Positions 1 to 8,600 of a stretch of 18,618 nucleotides of DNA are shown piece after piece. This DNA is from Spirosoma fluviale (GTDB lineage: Bacteria; Bacteroidota; Bacteroidia; Cytophagales; Spirosomataceae). The notes under the pieces were generated by a model. It was not told where the DNA came from, made no database searches, and worked only from the letters and a program-made list of their open reading frames with translations. The position numbers and the translations under genes are program-made. How positions within the stretch are numbered: position 1 is the stretch's first letter; each line of letters starts with the position of its first letter. The stretch lies in the NCBI GenBank assembly GCA_945906915.1, contig CAMDSI010000021.1, positions 1 to 18,618 of the forward strand, read 5' to 3'.

Positions 1-551
1 AAACGACCCTTTTCCTGGTAGTATTTGCGAATGGTAAGCTCTAGATTTTTACGAAGTGTTTCTGTGATGATCTTACCTTTATACGTCTTCATTTTTTCAT
101 TCAACGCCTCTTGCTCGCCTTTTCTGATACCCGTATATTGAATCGAGGCTAAACGAGGTCGTTCTTTTAATTCAATCACTAACCAAATTTTCCCCTCTTC
201 TGCCTTCGTAGCATAAATTAGGACCTCATCTAAGATCCCTTGATTCATGATTTTGCGAATCGCGGCTCCTATGGCATCACCAGGCACTTTAATTTTATCC
301 CCTACTTGTAAACCCGAGATATTGATCATGGAAGTTCCGTCATAAAACTGAGAACCTGTAACCTGTATATCGGCGATGGAATATTCCTTAGGATCTGCAT
401 ACGAAAAGCTCGTTTCCGGAAGCGAAGAGCTGATAGAACGCACTCCACCTAAAATTTGGGCAGAAGCAGAATAAGCTCCAAAGATAAAAATCAGTAGCCC
501 TAAAAAGAGGCTAATTTTATTCATTAATCGGGTGGCAATTGATTTTTTCAT
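1..551 (-). CDS. bamA: BamA/Omp85 outer-membrane assembly factor, N-terminal part (partial)
   Basis: This is the 5' end of a gene that continues beyond the left edge; 183 complete codons are visible. BamA is the core of the machine that folds and inserts beta-barrel proteins into the outer membrane. The ATG at 551 is followed by a basic start (MKKSIATRLMNK), a hydrophobic stretch and a cleavage-like Ala-Ser-Ala-Gln near residue 33, fitting a Sec signal peptide. The rest is POTRA-like: an IADIQVTGSQFYD strand, GLQVGDKIKVPGDAI, AIRKIMNQGILDEV, then a second repeat beginning LKERPRLASIQYTGI and continuing through a helix to LELTIRKYYQEKGR, the usual BamA pattern. Only 16 bases separate it from uppS, and uppS-bamA adjacency is common in Bacteroidota, so the two are probably cotranscribed. 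The beta-barrel is outside the window, so family identity rests on the POTRA pattern and gene order. Confidence 0.9.
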   Translation of the reverse strand, partial: MKKSIATRLMNKISLFLGLLIFIFGAYSASAQILGGVRSISSSLPETSFSYADPKEYSIADIQVTGSQFYDGTSMINISGLQVGDKIKVPGDAIGAAIRKIMNQGILDEVLIYATKAEEGKIWLVIELKERPRLASIQYTGIRKGEQEALNEKMKTYKGKIITETLRKNLELTIRKYYQEKGR

Positions 552-567
552 ACGGGGGCTTCAGCCC

Positions 568-1308
568 TTAATTTAATTGTTCACTTATCTTTCCAAAACG
601 TCTTTCACGGATTTGAAAGTCTATAATTGCCTCCTTTAGATGTTCTTTTCTAAAGTCAGGCCAAAACAAATCTTCAAAAATATACAATTCTGCATAGGCT
701 AATTGCCACAGCATAAAATTACTAATCCGGTGATCTCCACCGGTTCTAATCATCAAATCTGGATCAGGCATTTCTGCCGTAGACAAATAGGATTGTATGG
801 TATCTGAATCTATCGATTCAATGTTTAATTCTCCACTTTTTACTTTTTCAGCAATCTGCTGGGTCGCTTGAACTAAATCCCATTTCCCAGAATACGAAAG
901 CGCTAAATTCAAGGTTAAACCCTTATTATTTGCTGTTTTCGCCATTGCTTTCTCTAATTCTGCCCTGGAAGATGCCGGTAATTTACTTAAATCCCCGATT
1001 GCTTTTAGGCGAATATCTTTCTCAATCATGCCCGGTAATTCATCTTTAATCGCAGAGACTAATAGACTCATTAATGCGCTTACTTCCGCCTTAGGACGAT
1101 TCCAATTCTCTGTAGAAAAGGCATAAAGCGTTAAAAACTTAACTCCTAATTCGCCACATCCTTCGATTGTTTCACGAACTGCCTTTAAAGCAGAACGATG
1201 TCCAAAAACGCGGTCCATGATCCCTTGTTGCTTTGCCCATCGACCATTGCCATCCATAATAACGGCTATGTGTACAGGAACATTACGTAGATCAATTATT
1301 TCTTTCAA
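568..1308 (-). CDS. uppS: Undecaprenyl diphosphate synthase (cis-prenyltransferase)
   Basis: The 246-residue protein has the normal family length. It condenses isopentenyl diphosphate onto farnesyl diphosphate to make C55 undecaprenyl diphosphate, the lipid carrier for peptidoglycan and surface glycans, at the cytoplasmic face of the inner membrane. Visible motifs are HIAVIMDGNGRWAKQQG with the catalytic Asp at 19, the GHRSALKAV segment, LYAFSTENWNRP near 61-72, and the C-terminal DPDLMIRTGGDHRISNF block at about 182-198. In that last block the family usually has Glu after the two glycines (Glu213 in E. coli, a magnesium ligand); here residue 192 is Asp, a conservative change. A promoter-like pair lies just upstream at 1341-1371. 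DUF6089 lies upstream and bamA 16 bases downstream, the arrangement usual in Bacteroidota. I see no frameshift and am confident of the function. Confidence 0.96.
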   Translation of the reverse strand: MKEIIDLRNVPVHIAVIMDGNGRWAKQQGIMDRVFGHRSALKAVRETIEGCGELGVKFLTLYAFSTENWNRPKAEVSALMSLLVSAIKDELPGMIEKDIRLKAIGDLSKLPASSRAELEKAMAKTANNKGLTLNLALSYSGKWDLVQATQQIAEKVKSGELNIESIDSDTIQSYLSTAEMPDPDLMIRTGGDHRISNFMLWQLAYAELYIFEDLFWPDFRKEHLKEAIIDFQIRERRFGKISEQLN

Positions 1309-1340
1309 TTTAAATCAAGGATTTGCATATAACAAGATGG

Positions 1341-1371
1341 CAAATGTAGTCATATTGACCACTCTATCCAA
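1341..1371 (-). promoter_or_regulatory. Bacteroidota-type promoter for uppS-bamA
   Basis: On the minus strand, TTG (1371-1369) is followed by a 20-base spacer and TACATTTG (1348-1341). This fits the Bacteroidota primary-sigma consensus of TTG or TTTG about 20 bases upstream of TAnnTTTG, with a perfect -7 element. Transcription would start near 1335, some 27 bases before the uppS ATG. The site is within the 73-base gap after the DUF6089 stop, so uppS-bamA can be expressed independently of the genes upstream. The match is seen directly; activity is inferred. Confidence 0.6.
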
Positions 1372-1381
1372 TTAAAACTTG

Positions 1382-2077
1382 TTAATAGGTAGGACAAAAA
1401 ACAGATTGAATCGTGTAAGTGACCGTTAGGGAGGAATTCAAATACTGATCTCCTTTAGTTAAATTAAAGGATGCTTCTCCTTCAGATAAAGGACGATCCA
1501 GCGCGTCTGTAAACGTCTTTCTAGCCCCTAAATCCCATTGAACTCCCCAACTAGGTGACAATTGGTATTTAAAACCGATTCCGAAAGGGAGCGCATAACT
1601 CATCTTGGTATTGGTCTTAAAAGCTACGGCATCTTGCGTTCCTGACACTTTTGCAAATACAGTAGAAGCACCTATATAGAAATAGGGAGTCCAGTTGTTC
1701 ACCCGTTTTACGGAGTTTTGGTAATTCAAGAAATTATATTCTACTAACGCATCTAATCCAAAAATTGATGTCGCAAAATTCGTCACAGGAAGTCCTGCCG
1801 TTACAGGGGAAACACGATTTCCAGTCCCTCCACGCAAATCAGTCATCACCGCCTGAATCCTGTAAGCAAACGTGGGGTTATTCTGATAACGCACTTGTAG
1901 ATTTAAGGCAGGCCGCGTCATCGCAAACTCCTTATTATTAGGTAAAATATGCCAATTTGCCCAAGTACCGTGGTATAAGGAACCGCCTAAGCCAGCACCA
2001 TAGGACCAACGCTGTGCGCTTGCAGACAAGCTAAAGAGCGTCAATAAAAGCAAGAAATAGAGGTTCTTTTTCATCAA
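1382..2077 (-). CDS. DUF6089 family outer-membrane beta-barrel protein
   Basis: This 231-residue protein begins with a clear Sec signal peptide (Lys-Lys, a leucine-rich core, cleavage after Ser-Ala-Ser-Ala near residue 21). The mature part alternates short aromatic and polar strands with glycine-rich turns (WSYGAGLGGSLYHGTW; YFYIGASTVFA; LPFGIGFKYQLS; GVQWDLGARKTFTDALD), typical of small outer-membrane barrels. DUF6089 proteins are usually encoded just before uppS and bamA in Bacteroidota, as here, but I know of no established molecular function; a link to outer-membrane assembly is inferred from position only. Two ATG codons lie in tandem (2077 and 2074) and the sequence cannot decide between them. 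A TATATTTG sequence at 2089-2082 would put a transcript start almost at the start codon. The gene is 22 bases downstream of the DUF1501 gene and could also be read from there. Confidence 0.8.
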   Translation of the reverse strand: MMKKNLYFLLLLTLFSLSASAQRWSYGAGLGGSLYHGTWANWHILPNNKEFAMTRPALNLQVRYQNNPTFAYRIQAVMTDLRGGTGNRVSPVTAGLPVTNFATSIFGLDALVEYNFLNYQNSVKRVNNWTPYFYIGASTVFAKVSGTQDAVAFKTNTKMSYALPFGIGFKYQLSPSWGVQWDLGARKTFTDALDRPLSEGEASFNLTKGDQYLNSSLTVTYTIQSVFCPTY

Positions 2078-2081
2078 TCTA

Positions 2082-2089
2082 CAAATATA
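2082..2089 (-). promoter_or_regulatory. Possible -7 element before the DUF6089 gene
   Basis: On the minus strand the bases read TATATTTG, a full match to the Bacteroidota -7 consensus TAnnTTTG. I find no convincing TTG or TTTG at the usual distance upstream. The implied transcript start is at or within a few bases of the start codon, so a message from here would be leaderless. It may be chance in AT-rich sequence. Confidence 0.3.
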
Positions 2090-2099
2090 AACAAAGAAT

Positions 2100-3638
2100 C
2101 TAATTTGCGATGATTAATCGTTTGGTAATTCTTTGACCCGTTGATGCAGCTAAACTAAAAAGGTAAGTACCGGACGGCATTTGTGCTATATCTACTGGGT
2201 AAGTATACGTTCCATTGGCTAAGTCGCCTTCAAAAATTAGACCGAGTTTTTGGCCTTGCATATCAAATAAAGCTAGCTCCACTCGCATAGATACGAAAAC
2301 AGCAAATTGAATGCGAACCTGTCCAGAAGCTGGATTAGGAGCTGGATCCATCAATATCATTTTCACTCCAGCCTCTTCAATCAGTGGAGAATTAATGAAT
2401 AGTGGCAGGCTATCAAAGGATTTCTTAAAGATGGCAGTGGTACTGGCGGCTGATAAACCTAAGTGATCAGATAATACCGTTGAATATACTTGACGGTAAT
2501 CGAATTTAGCCTTAATATCTCCATTGCTGTCTACGTCAATCAAATTTGGATTCTCGCCCACTAGTCCCCCTCGAACCGTATTGCCTATAACGAACATCGG
2601 TGCCGCAGTTCCGTGATCCGTGCCGGTGGTTCCGTTTTGATTTACGCGACGACCGAATTCAGAGAAAGTCATCAAAGTAACTTTATCGGCTTTATTTTGG
2701 GTTTTGAGATCTTTCTGAAAGGCTGAAACTGCATCCGATATTTGTTTCCATAGATTCGCATGCTGGTTTAATTGATTTGCATGGGTGTCGAATCCACCTA
2801 TCGTGCATAAATAGACAGGCGTTTCTAGGCCTCCGGTGATTAATTTTGCCACGATGCCTAATTGCCTTGCTAAATTAGTATTGGGATAGCTCAAAGAATT
2901 CAATCCTTTCAAGGCTTTGTCCCGAATAATGGTAGAATATTGCAAGGAGGTACTGGATATTTGCTTTAAAAACGCTAATTCATCCCCGGCAAGTGTAGCG
3001 GGAGGAATTTCATCATCCGTCAAGGTGCCGGAAACTAATTGGTAGAAGAGATTTGGGTCTTCGAAAACAGTACCGAAACGGCCTACATCTGACTGAAACA
3101 ATAAGGATTCGACAGAGCCTAATTGGATGGCCATTGGTTGCGATGGCATGGCAATAGGATAAGATGGGTATTTTTCTGCCAAATAACGAGCAGCCCAACC
3201 CTCTTCCCAGACTACATTCGCATCCGAGCCTGTATTCCAAATGTCCGTGGAACGGAAATGAGAACGATTGGGGTTTGCGTAGCCGACGTTTTGGACAATA
3301 GCTACATTCCCCTGATCATACAAGGACTTGATAGCGGTCATGGAAGGATGCAAATACATCCCATTTTTCAAGGCTAAGGCATCGGCTTTTTTAATGGCGA
3401 TATCAGGTCGCTTAGAAAAATAAGTATCATTTTCAGCTGGAATAACCGTATTTAAGCCATCGTTTCCGCCAGATAATTGAATGATAACGACCACGTTTCC
3501 TGAGGGAACAGAGGCCGCTAAACCGGCTGGCAATTGCGCATAGGCCTGTCCTGGAATACCCGAAATACCGATTCCAACACCACCCGAAAGCAGTGCCATT
3601 CTTCGCAAAAATTCAGCTCTTGATAGGTCTTTTTTCAT
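2100..3638 (-). CDS. DUF1501 family secreted protein with type IX secretion sorting tail
   Basis: The 512-residue protein belongs to DUF1501, a group related to the alkaline phosphatase/sulfatase fold whose substrates are mostly unknown. The N-terminus has a paired arginine (SRAEFLRRMALL, residues 6-17), a hydrophobic segment and an AYA cleavage-like site near 34. This resembles the Tat-type leaders usual in the family, though the twin-arginine motif is imperfect. Family features are IIQLSGGNDGLNTVIP near 52-67, GFDTHANQLNQH in the middle, and FSEFGRRVNQN followed by GTDHG, likely metal-site residues by analogy. The last 80 residues, starting APNPASGQV and ending RITKRLIIAN, are a Por secretion (type A) sorting domain, so the product is probably exported across the outer membrane by T9SS and anchored or released. 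The gene starts two bases after the DUF1800 stop, a standard DUF1800-DUF1501 pair. Confidence 0.88.
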   Translation of the reverse strand: MKKDLSRAEFLRRMALLSGGVGIGISGIPGQAYAQLPAGLAASVPSGNVVVIIQLSGGNDGLNTVIPAENDTYFSKRPDIAIKKADALALKNGMYLHPSMTAIKSLYDQGNVAIVQNVGYANPNRSHFRSTDIWNTGSDANVVWEEGWAARYLAEKYPSYPIAMPSQPMAIQLGSVESLLFQSDVGRFGTVFEDPNLFYQLVSGTLTDDEIPPATLAGDELAFLKQISSTSLQYSTIIRDKALKGLNSLSYPNTNLARQLGIVAKLITGGLETPVYLCTIGGFDTHANQLNQHANLWKQISDAVSAFQKDLKTQNKADKVTLMTFSEFGRRVNQNGTTGTDHGTAAPMFVIGNTVRGGLVGENPNLIDVDSNGDIKAKFDYRQVYSTVLSDHLGLSAASTTAIFKKSFDSLPLFINSPLIEEAGVKMILMDPAPNPASGQVRIQFAVFVSMRVELALFDMQGQKLGLIFEGDLANGTYTYPVDIAQMPSGTYLFSLAASTGQRITKRLIIAN

Positions 3639-3640
3639 GA

Positions 3641-5011
3641 TTAACAGAGTTGAAATTCAGGTAAGCGCATCACTGCCTTAAAAAATTGCTGCAAATTCAC
3701 ATTCGCACCAGGTGAATAAGTGGAATAATTCTTCACGATTGTTCCAGCTAACAAGGTTTCTAAGAGAAAGGCCTTCTTTTTTACGGTAGGAGGAAAGGCT
3801 AAAAATAAAAGGCAAACGTCATCCACGAATTCTACTGCCTTTTCTGAATTAGTAAAGCTTTGGGCATAGGTTAAGGCAAATAATTTACCCGTTACCGCTA
3901 CGCCATTATAGCGTTTACCGGTGATCAAAGAATCCGAAAATCCACCCCGATAAGAATAGGTGGTCGAAGAAATCCATTCTCGCTGACCTGGCCAACCCGC
4001 TACATCAGGTGGCTGGAATAATTGCATTTGAAGGACTTTCGACATCTCATACATGTTGATGTAGTCAGGCGAAGGTAATTCTAAGAGCTTTGACGCTCCC
4101 ACCATTAATTCCGTAGGATTTTTAATTTTGCTGCCGATGTAGGCTGCTGAATAAAATTCATCGGAGGTAAATAGAAACTTCAGCAGTGGCTTGATTTCGT
4201 AGTTATTGGACCTCAGAACAGCGGCCATTTGAAGGACAAAAGCTTCGTTCGGTTTATAGAAAACAAATTCTTTATAGAGCTTACGGCAGATGAATTCGGC
4301 GGTGGCTTTTTGGGTAAAAATGTGGTCCACTAAGGAGTTTACATCAAATTTAGCCGTTTTACCCAGCACGGTTACGTTAGCTTCCGTATACCAGCGGGAG
4401 GCGACAAAGGTGGCCGTTAATCCGCTTACCTGCCAACCGGAAAGGACTTTTGCCGCTTGTTTTACATCGGTCTCGGTGTAATTACCGATCCCCATGGTAA
4501 ATAATTCCAATAGCTCGCGGCCATAATTCTCATTCGGAACTGAACCACGTGAATTATTACCGTCTAAGTAAATCAGCATCGCAGGATCGATCGAAATCTC
4601 TTTCACTAACTGCTTGAAATTCCCAAAGGCATATTTGCGAAACAGGGCGTTTTGGGCGTACATGTTTTGGGGATATTGTACTTTATCCCGCTCATTTGCA
4701 AAATGGTTATGAAAGAAGAGCACCATTTTCTCTCGCATACTCAAACCCTCTTTGTGCATCCGGTTAAACCACCAATAATTAAATTCGCGGTACCAAGTTC
4801 CCGTTTCACCCGAAGTATTCTGAGAGGCGGCTGGTACCGTATTCACCCAGGTATTGGGCGCAGCTGGAAGGGGAGAATCTTTTAAAATAGCCTGATCTAG
4901 CAGATCAGTAAAAGACGCGTAGCCTTGGGCAGCGGACAAATCATTTTTTGAATACCCAAAAAGGCTTCTAGATAATAAATGGGCAATATTTTTTGCGTTC
5001 CAAGCAGGCAT
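3641..5011 (-). CDS. DUF1800 family protein
   Basis: This 456-residue protein has DUF1800 hallmarks: NIAHLLSRSLFGYSKNDL at the start, MREKMVLFFHNHFANE, DPAMLIYLDGNNS, the signature NENYGRELLELFTMGIGNYT followed by VKQAAKVLSGWQVSG, then IKPLLKFLFTSDEFY and PPDVAGWPGQREW. The family is usually encoded next to DUF1501, as here, but its activity is not established. I place the start at the ATG at 5011, one base after the upstream stop codon. An earlier in-frame start at 5077 would overlap the upstream gene by 65 bases and add a non-family leader (MMFAFSVFLNLIRRC). From 5011 there is no signal peptide, unlike the DUF1501 partner; either it works in the cytoplasm or its export route is not visible. 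Spacings of one and two bases to its neighbours indicate a single operon. Confidence 0.85.
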   Translation of the reverse strand: MPAWNAKNIAHLLSRSLFGYSKNDLSAAQGYASFTDLLDQAILKDSPLPAAPNTWVNTVPAASQNTSGETGTWYREFNYWWFNRMHKEGLSMREKMVLFFHNHFANERDKVQYPQNMYAQNALFRKYAFGNFKQLVKEISIDPAMLIYLDGNNSRGSVPNENYGRELLELFTMGIGNYTETDVKQAAKVLSGWQVSGLTATFVASRWYTEANVTVLGKTAKFDVNSLVDHIFTQKATAEFICRKLYKEFVFYKPNEAFVLQMAAVLRSNNYEIKPLLKFLFTSDEFYSAAYIGSKIKNPTELMVGASKLLELPSPDYINMYEMSKVLQMQLFQPPDVAGWPGQREWISSTTYSYRGGFSDSLITGKRYNGVAVTGKLFALTYAQSFTNSEKAVEFVDDVCLLFLAFPPTVKKKAFLLETLLAGTIVKNYSTYSPGANVNLQQFFKAVMRLPEFQLC

Positions 5012-5012
5012 A

Positions 5013-5486
5013 TTATTCCGTGAATTTGATTCGCATCGTCGTATCAGGTTTAGAAAAACGCTGAACGCGAACATCAAGTGAACTAGCTATTTTATCAACT
5101 CGCTGGGGAACAGCAATTTGGTCAAAGAAAACTGGATCAGCTTCCACTAAATCAACGATCTTCTTCTCTCCTTTCTTTCCTACTATCACGAGGTAATAAT
5201 GAATTTCACTCGGATGCTTAGCGTCAGTATATTTTTTGCGAATGGTTCCATTCCAACTCATTTCGGTAATCTCATCCGGCTCATTATATACTTTGGCTGA
5301 CCAAAGATTAGGCAAGAAAATCTGCGCCGCAAAGGCGATGCCTGTCATGGCAATGAGAATAGATCCGAAGTTTTTTCCAAAAAAATCATCCTTGTTCGCG
5401 GAAGAACCGCCACCCATTCCTCCGAATAGGGGCATTTTTAATTTTTTGCGCGGAGCTCTGCGAGGTGCAGACGGGACAGTAGACAT
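5013..5486 (-). CDS. Small single-pass membrane protein of unknown function
   Basis: I do not recognise this 157-residue protein. It has a basic, proline-rich N-terminus (RRAPRKKLK at 9-17), a glycine/serine linker, one hydrophobic segment at about 40-60 (SILIAMTGIAFAAQIFLPN), and a polar C-terminal domain of about 95 residues with alternating beta-like strands (IHYYLVIVGKKGEKKIVDLV) ending in KFTE. The positive charge before the membrane segment predicts the N-terminus in the cytoplasm and the C-terminal domain in the periplasm. It is the first gene of the minus-strand operon with DUF1800 and DUF1501, one base from the DUF1800 start, so a role with that pair is plausible but inferred. The ATG at 5486 borders the AT-rich gap before secA. 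Confidence 0.7.
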   Translation of the reverse strand: MSTVPSAPRRAPRKKLKMPLFGGMGGGSSANKDDFFGKNFGSILIAMTGIAFAAQIFLPNLWSAKVYNEPDEITEMSWNGTIRKKYTDAKHPSEIHYYLVIVGKKGEKKIVDLVEADPVFFDQIAVPQRVDKIASSLDVRVQRFSKPDTTMRIKFTE

Positions 5487-5639
5487 GTATTAAAACAGAA
5501 TTACTTACAAAAAAAGTTAATTAATCGGTATTTTAAAAATTTTTGGGATTAATATTATCGAATATAGTTAGGATAAAAATTCAAATTGGTAAATTGCCTT
5601 TTCATTTTTACAAACGCCTACAAAGCATAGATTATTATA
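5487..5639. promoter_or_regulatory. AT-rich divergent promoter region
   Basis: These 153 bases separate the divergent starts of the small membrane-protein gene (minus) and secA (plus). The region is strongly AT-rich and must hold promoters for both. I could not find a TTG/TAnnTTTG pair with correct spacing on either strand; TAAATTG at 5590-5596 is a partial match for secA with no upstream partner. Confidence 0.4.
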
Positions 5640-8600
5640 ATGATTTCATTCATCAGTAAATCGGTAACGAAAATTTTTGGCACGAAATCAGAACGCGACA
5701 TTAAAGCGTTGATGCCGATCGTTGAGAACATAAAAATCGAGTACGCTAAATTAACTAGCTTATCGGATGACGAATTACGTGGAAAAACGGCGGAATTCAA
5801 GTCTCGTATTGCTGCATCTTTAGCAGACATAGATAATCAAATCACCTCCCTACATAGTTCTGCTGAAGAAACAGAGGATGTAGATGCGAAAGATCGTTAT
5901 TTCCAAGAAATCGATGCATTAAACATCGAACGTAATTCAAGTTTAGAAGTCGTGTTGCTGGAAATCTTACCAGAAGCCTTTGCGGTAGTGAAGGAAACAG
6001 CGCGTCGTTTCACAGAGAATAAACAATTAGTCGTTTCAGCGACGGTAGAAGATAAATTTATTGCCTCTAAGAAGAAGAATGTGGTGATTGAGGGGGATAA
6101 AGCGGTTTGGAAAAATCAATGGTTAGCTGCTGGAAATGAGATTACCTGGGATATGATTCACTATGATGTGCAACTTATCGGGGGTATCGTATTGCACCAG
6201 GGAAAGATATCTGAGATGGGAACTGGAGAGGGTAAAACACTCGTTTCGACGCTTCCCTCCTATTTAAATGCTTTAGCCGGTCGCGGTGTTCACTTAGTAA
6301 CCGTGAATGATTACTTAGCAAAACGTGACTCGGAGTGGAATGCTCCCTTATTTGAATTCCACGGTTTAAAAGTGGATTGTATTGATAAGCACGAGCCGAA
6401 TACAGAAGAACGTCGCGTGGCCTATTGGGCCGATATTACGTATGGTACGAATAATGAATTTGGCTTTGATTATTTGCGCGATAATATGGCGCGTAGTTTA
6501 GAGGATCAAGTCCAAAGACCACACCATTTTGCGATGGTCGATGAGGTCGATTCCGTGTTAATTGATGATGCGAGAACACCCTTAATTATCTCTGGACCTA
6601 TCCCAAAAGGTGATGAACAAGAGTTCGAAGCCTTTCAACCGCGCATTCATTCTTTAGTCGAAGCACAGAAACAAATCGTCCAAAACTTCTTAGTCGAAGC
6701 GAAGAAATTAATCGCCGCTGGAAATAAAAAAGACGGTGGATTAGCTCTTTATAGAGCATATAAAGGATTACCGAAGTCGAAGCCATTGATTAAATTCTTG
6801 TCTGAAAGTGGCATGAAGCAATTAATGAATGAGACGGAGAGTATTTTCTTAGCGGACAATCAAAAACTGATGCCAGAAGCGCACGAGCCGCTTTTATTTA
6901 CAATCGAAGAGAAGAATAATCAAGTAGAATTGACCGAAAAAGGCTTAGCCTTTATGAGCGGTAATACGGAAAATCCGAATTTCTTTATTTTGCCTGACCT
7001 TTCCATTGACCTAAATAAGATTGAGCAAAACAAGGAATTGAGTGATGCCGATCGTTTAGGCGCTAAGGAGAAGTTGATTCAAGAATATAACGAGAAAGCG
7101 TCTCGCATTCATACGGTTAGTCAATTATTGAAGGCCTATACCTTATTTGAAAAGGATACCGAATACATCCTGGTGGAAGGCAAAGTGAAGATTGTCGATG
7201 AGCAAACGGGTCGTGTGATGGAAGGACGTCGTTATTCGGATGGTTTACACCAGGCAATAGAGGCGAAAGAAGGGGTTAATGTAGAGGATGCGTCCCAAAC
7301 CTATGCCACAGTTACCCTCCAAAACTATTTCCGCATGTACCATAAATTAGGTGGTATGACGGGAACGGCGGAGACGGAAGCGGGGGAGTTTTGGACGATT
7401 TATAAATTAGATGTCATTTCTATTCCGACGAATCGCGTTATTCAACGTGATGACCATGAGGATAAAGTGTACCGAACGGTGCGCGAGAAGTATAATGCGG
7501 TGGCAGAGGAAATTCAGGAATTAGTGGCAGCAGGGCGTCCCGTCTTAGTAGGTACTACTTCCGTGGAAAACTCGGAATTGATCAGTCGACTTTTGACGAT
7601 TCGTAAGATTCAACACAATGTATTAAATGCCAAACAACACGCACGCGAGGCGGATATCGTCGCAGAAGCGGGTCAATCTGGCAAGGTAACGATCGCCACT
7701 AACATGGCTGGTCGTGGTACCGATATTAAACTGAGCCCAGAATCGAAGGCGGCAGGTGGTCTAGCGATCATCGGTACAGAACGCCATGAATCTCGTCGCG
7801 TCGATCGCCAATTACGTGGTCGTGCCGGACGTCAAGGCGATGTGGGTTCCTCTCAATTCTTCGTATCTCTAGAGGACAACTTAATGCGTCTATTCGGTTC
7901 AGACCGTATCGCGAAAGTGATGGATCGCCTAGGAATGGAAGAAGGAGAAGTGATTCAACACTCCATGATTACCTCGTCGATCGAAAGAGCGCAGAAGAAG
8001 GTGGAGGAGAATAACTTTGGCATTCGTAAACGTCTATTAGAATATGATGACGTGATGAATTACCAACGTAACGCCATTTATAAGCGTCGCCAAAACGCCC
8101 TTTTAGGCGAACGTCTTTCACTGGATATCATCAACATCTTGTTCGATGTGTGCCGTGATATTTCGACGCAGTTCACTAGCTACGAAGATTTCGAATTAAA
8201 GACGATTGAACTATTAGGCATGGAGCCGCCATTCGAGGCTTCAGGGTTTACTAAATTGACTGCGGACCAAAAAACGGAACAATTATTCCTTGCAGCTGAG
8301 CAACATTATAAGTCGAAAAATGAGTTCATCGCCTCCCAAGTCATTCAAGTGGCTCAAGAAGCGAAGCAACACAACTATTCTGGCATTCAAGTGCCGATTA
8401 GCAATGGCCAAATGACCACAGCCATCGTCGTAGATGCCGATAAAACGATCCAATCTCAAGGGAAAGAGGTGGTAAAAGAGATGGAGAAATTCATCACTTT
8501 ATCGCTCATCGACCAAGAATGGAAAGAACATTTACGCGAAATGGATGATTTGAAACAATCGGTTCAAAACGCCGTATTCGAACAAAAAGATCCTTTATTG

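Noticed and set aside
5012..5077. Longer DUF1800 start at 5077
   Set aside because: It would overlap the upstream gene by 65 bases and adds residues outside the family; the ATG at 5011 sits one base after the upstream stop.
5236..5493. 85-residue plus-strand frame opposite the small membrane-protein gene
   Set aside because: The minus-strand frame has a sensible membrane segment, fits the operon spacing and ends one base before DUF1800; this one has no support.
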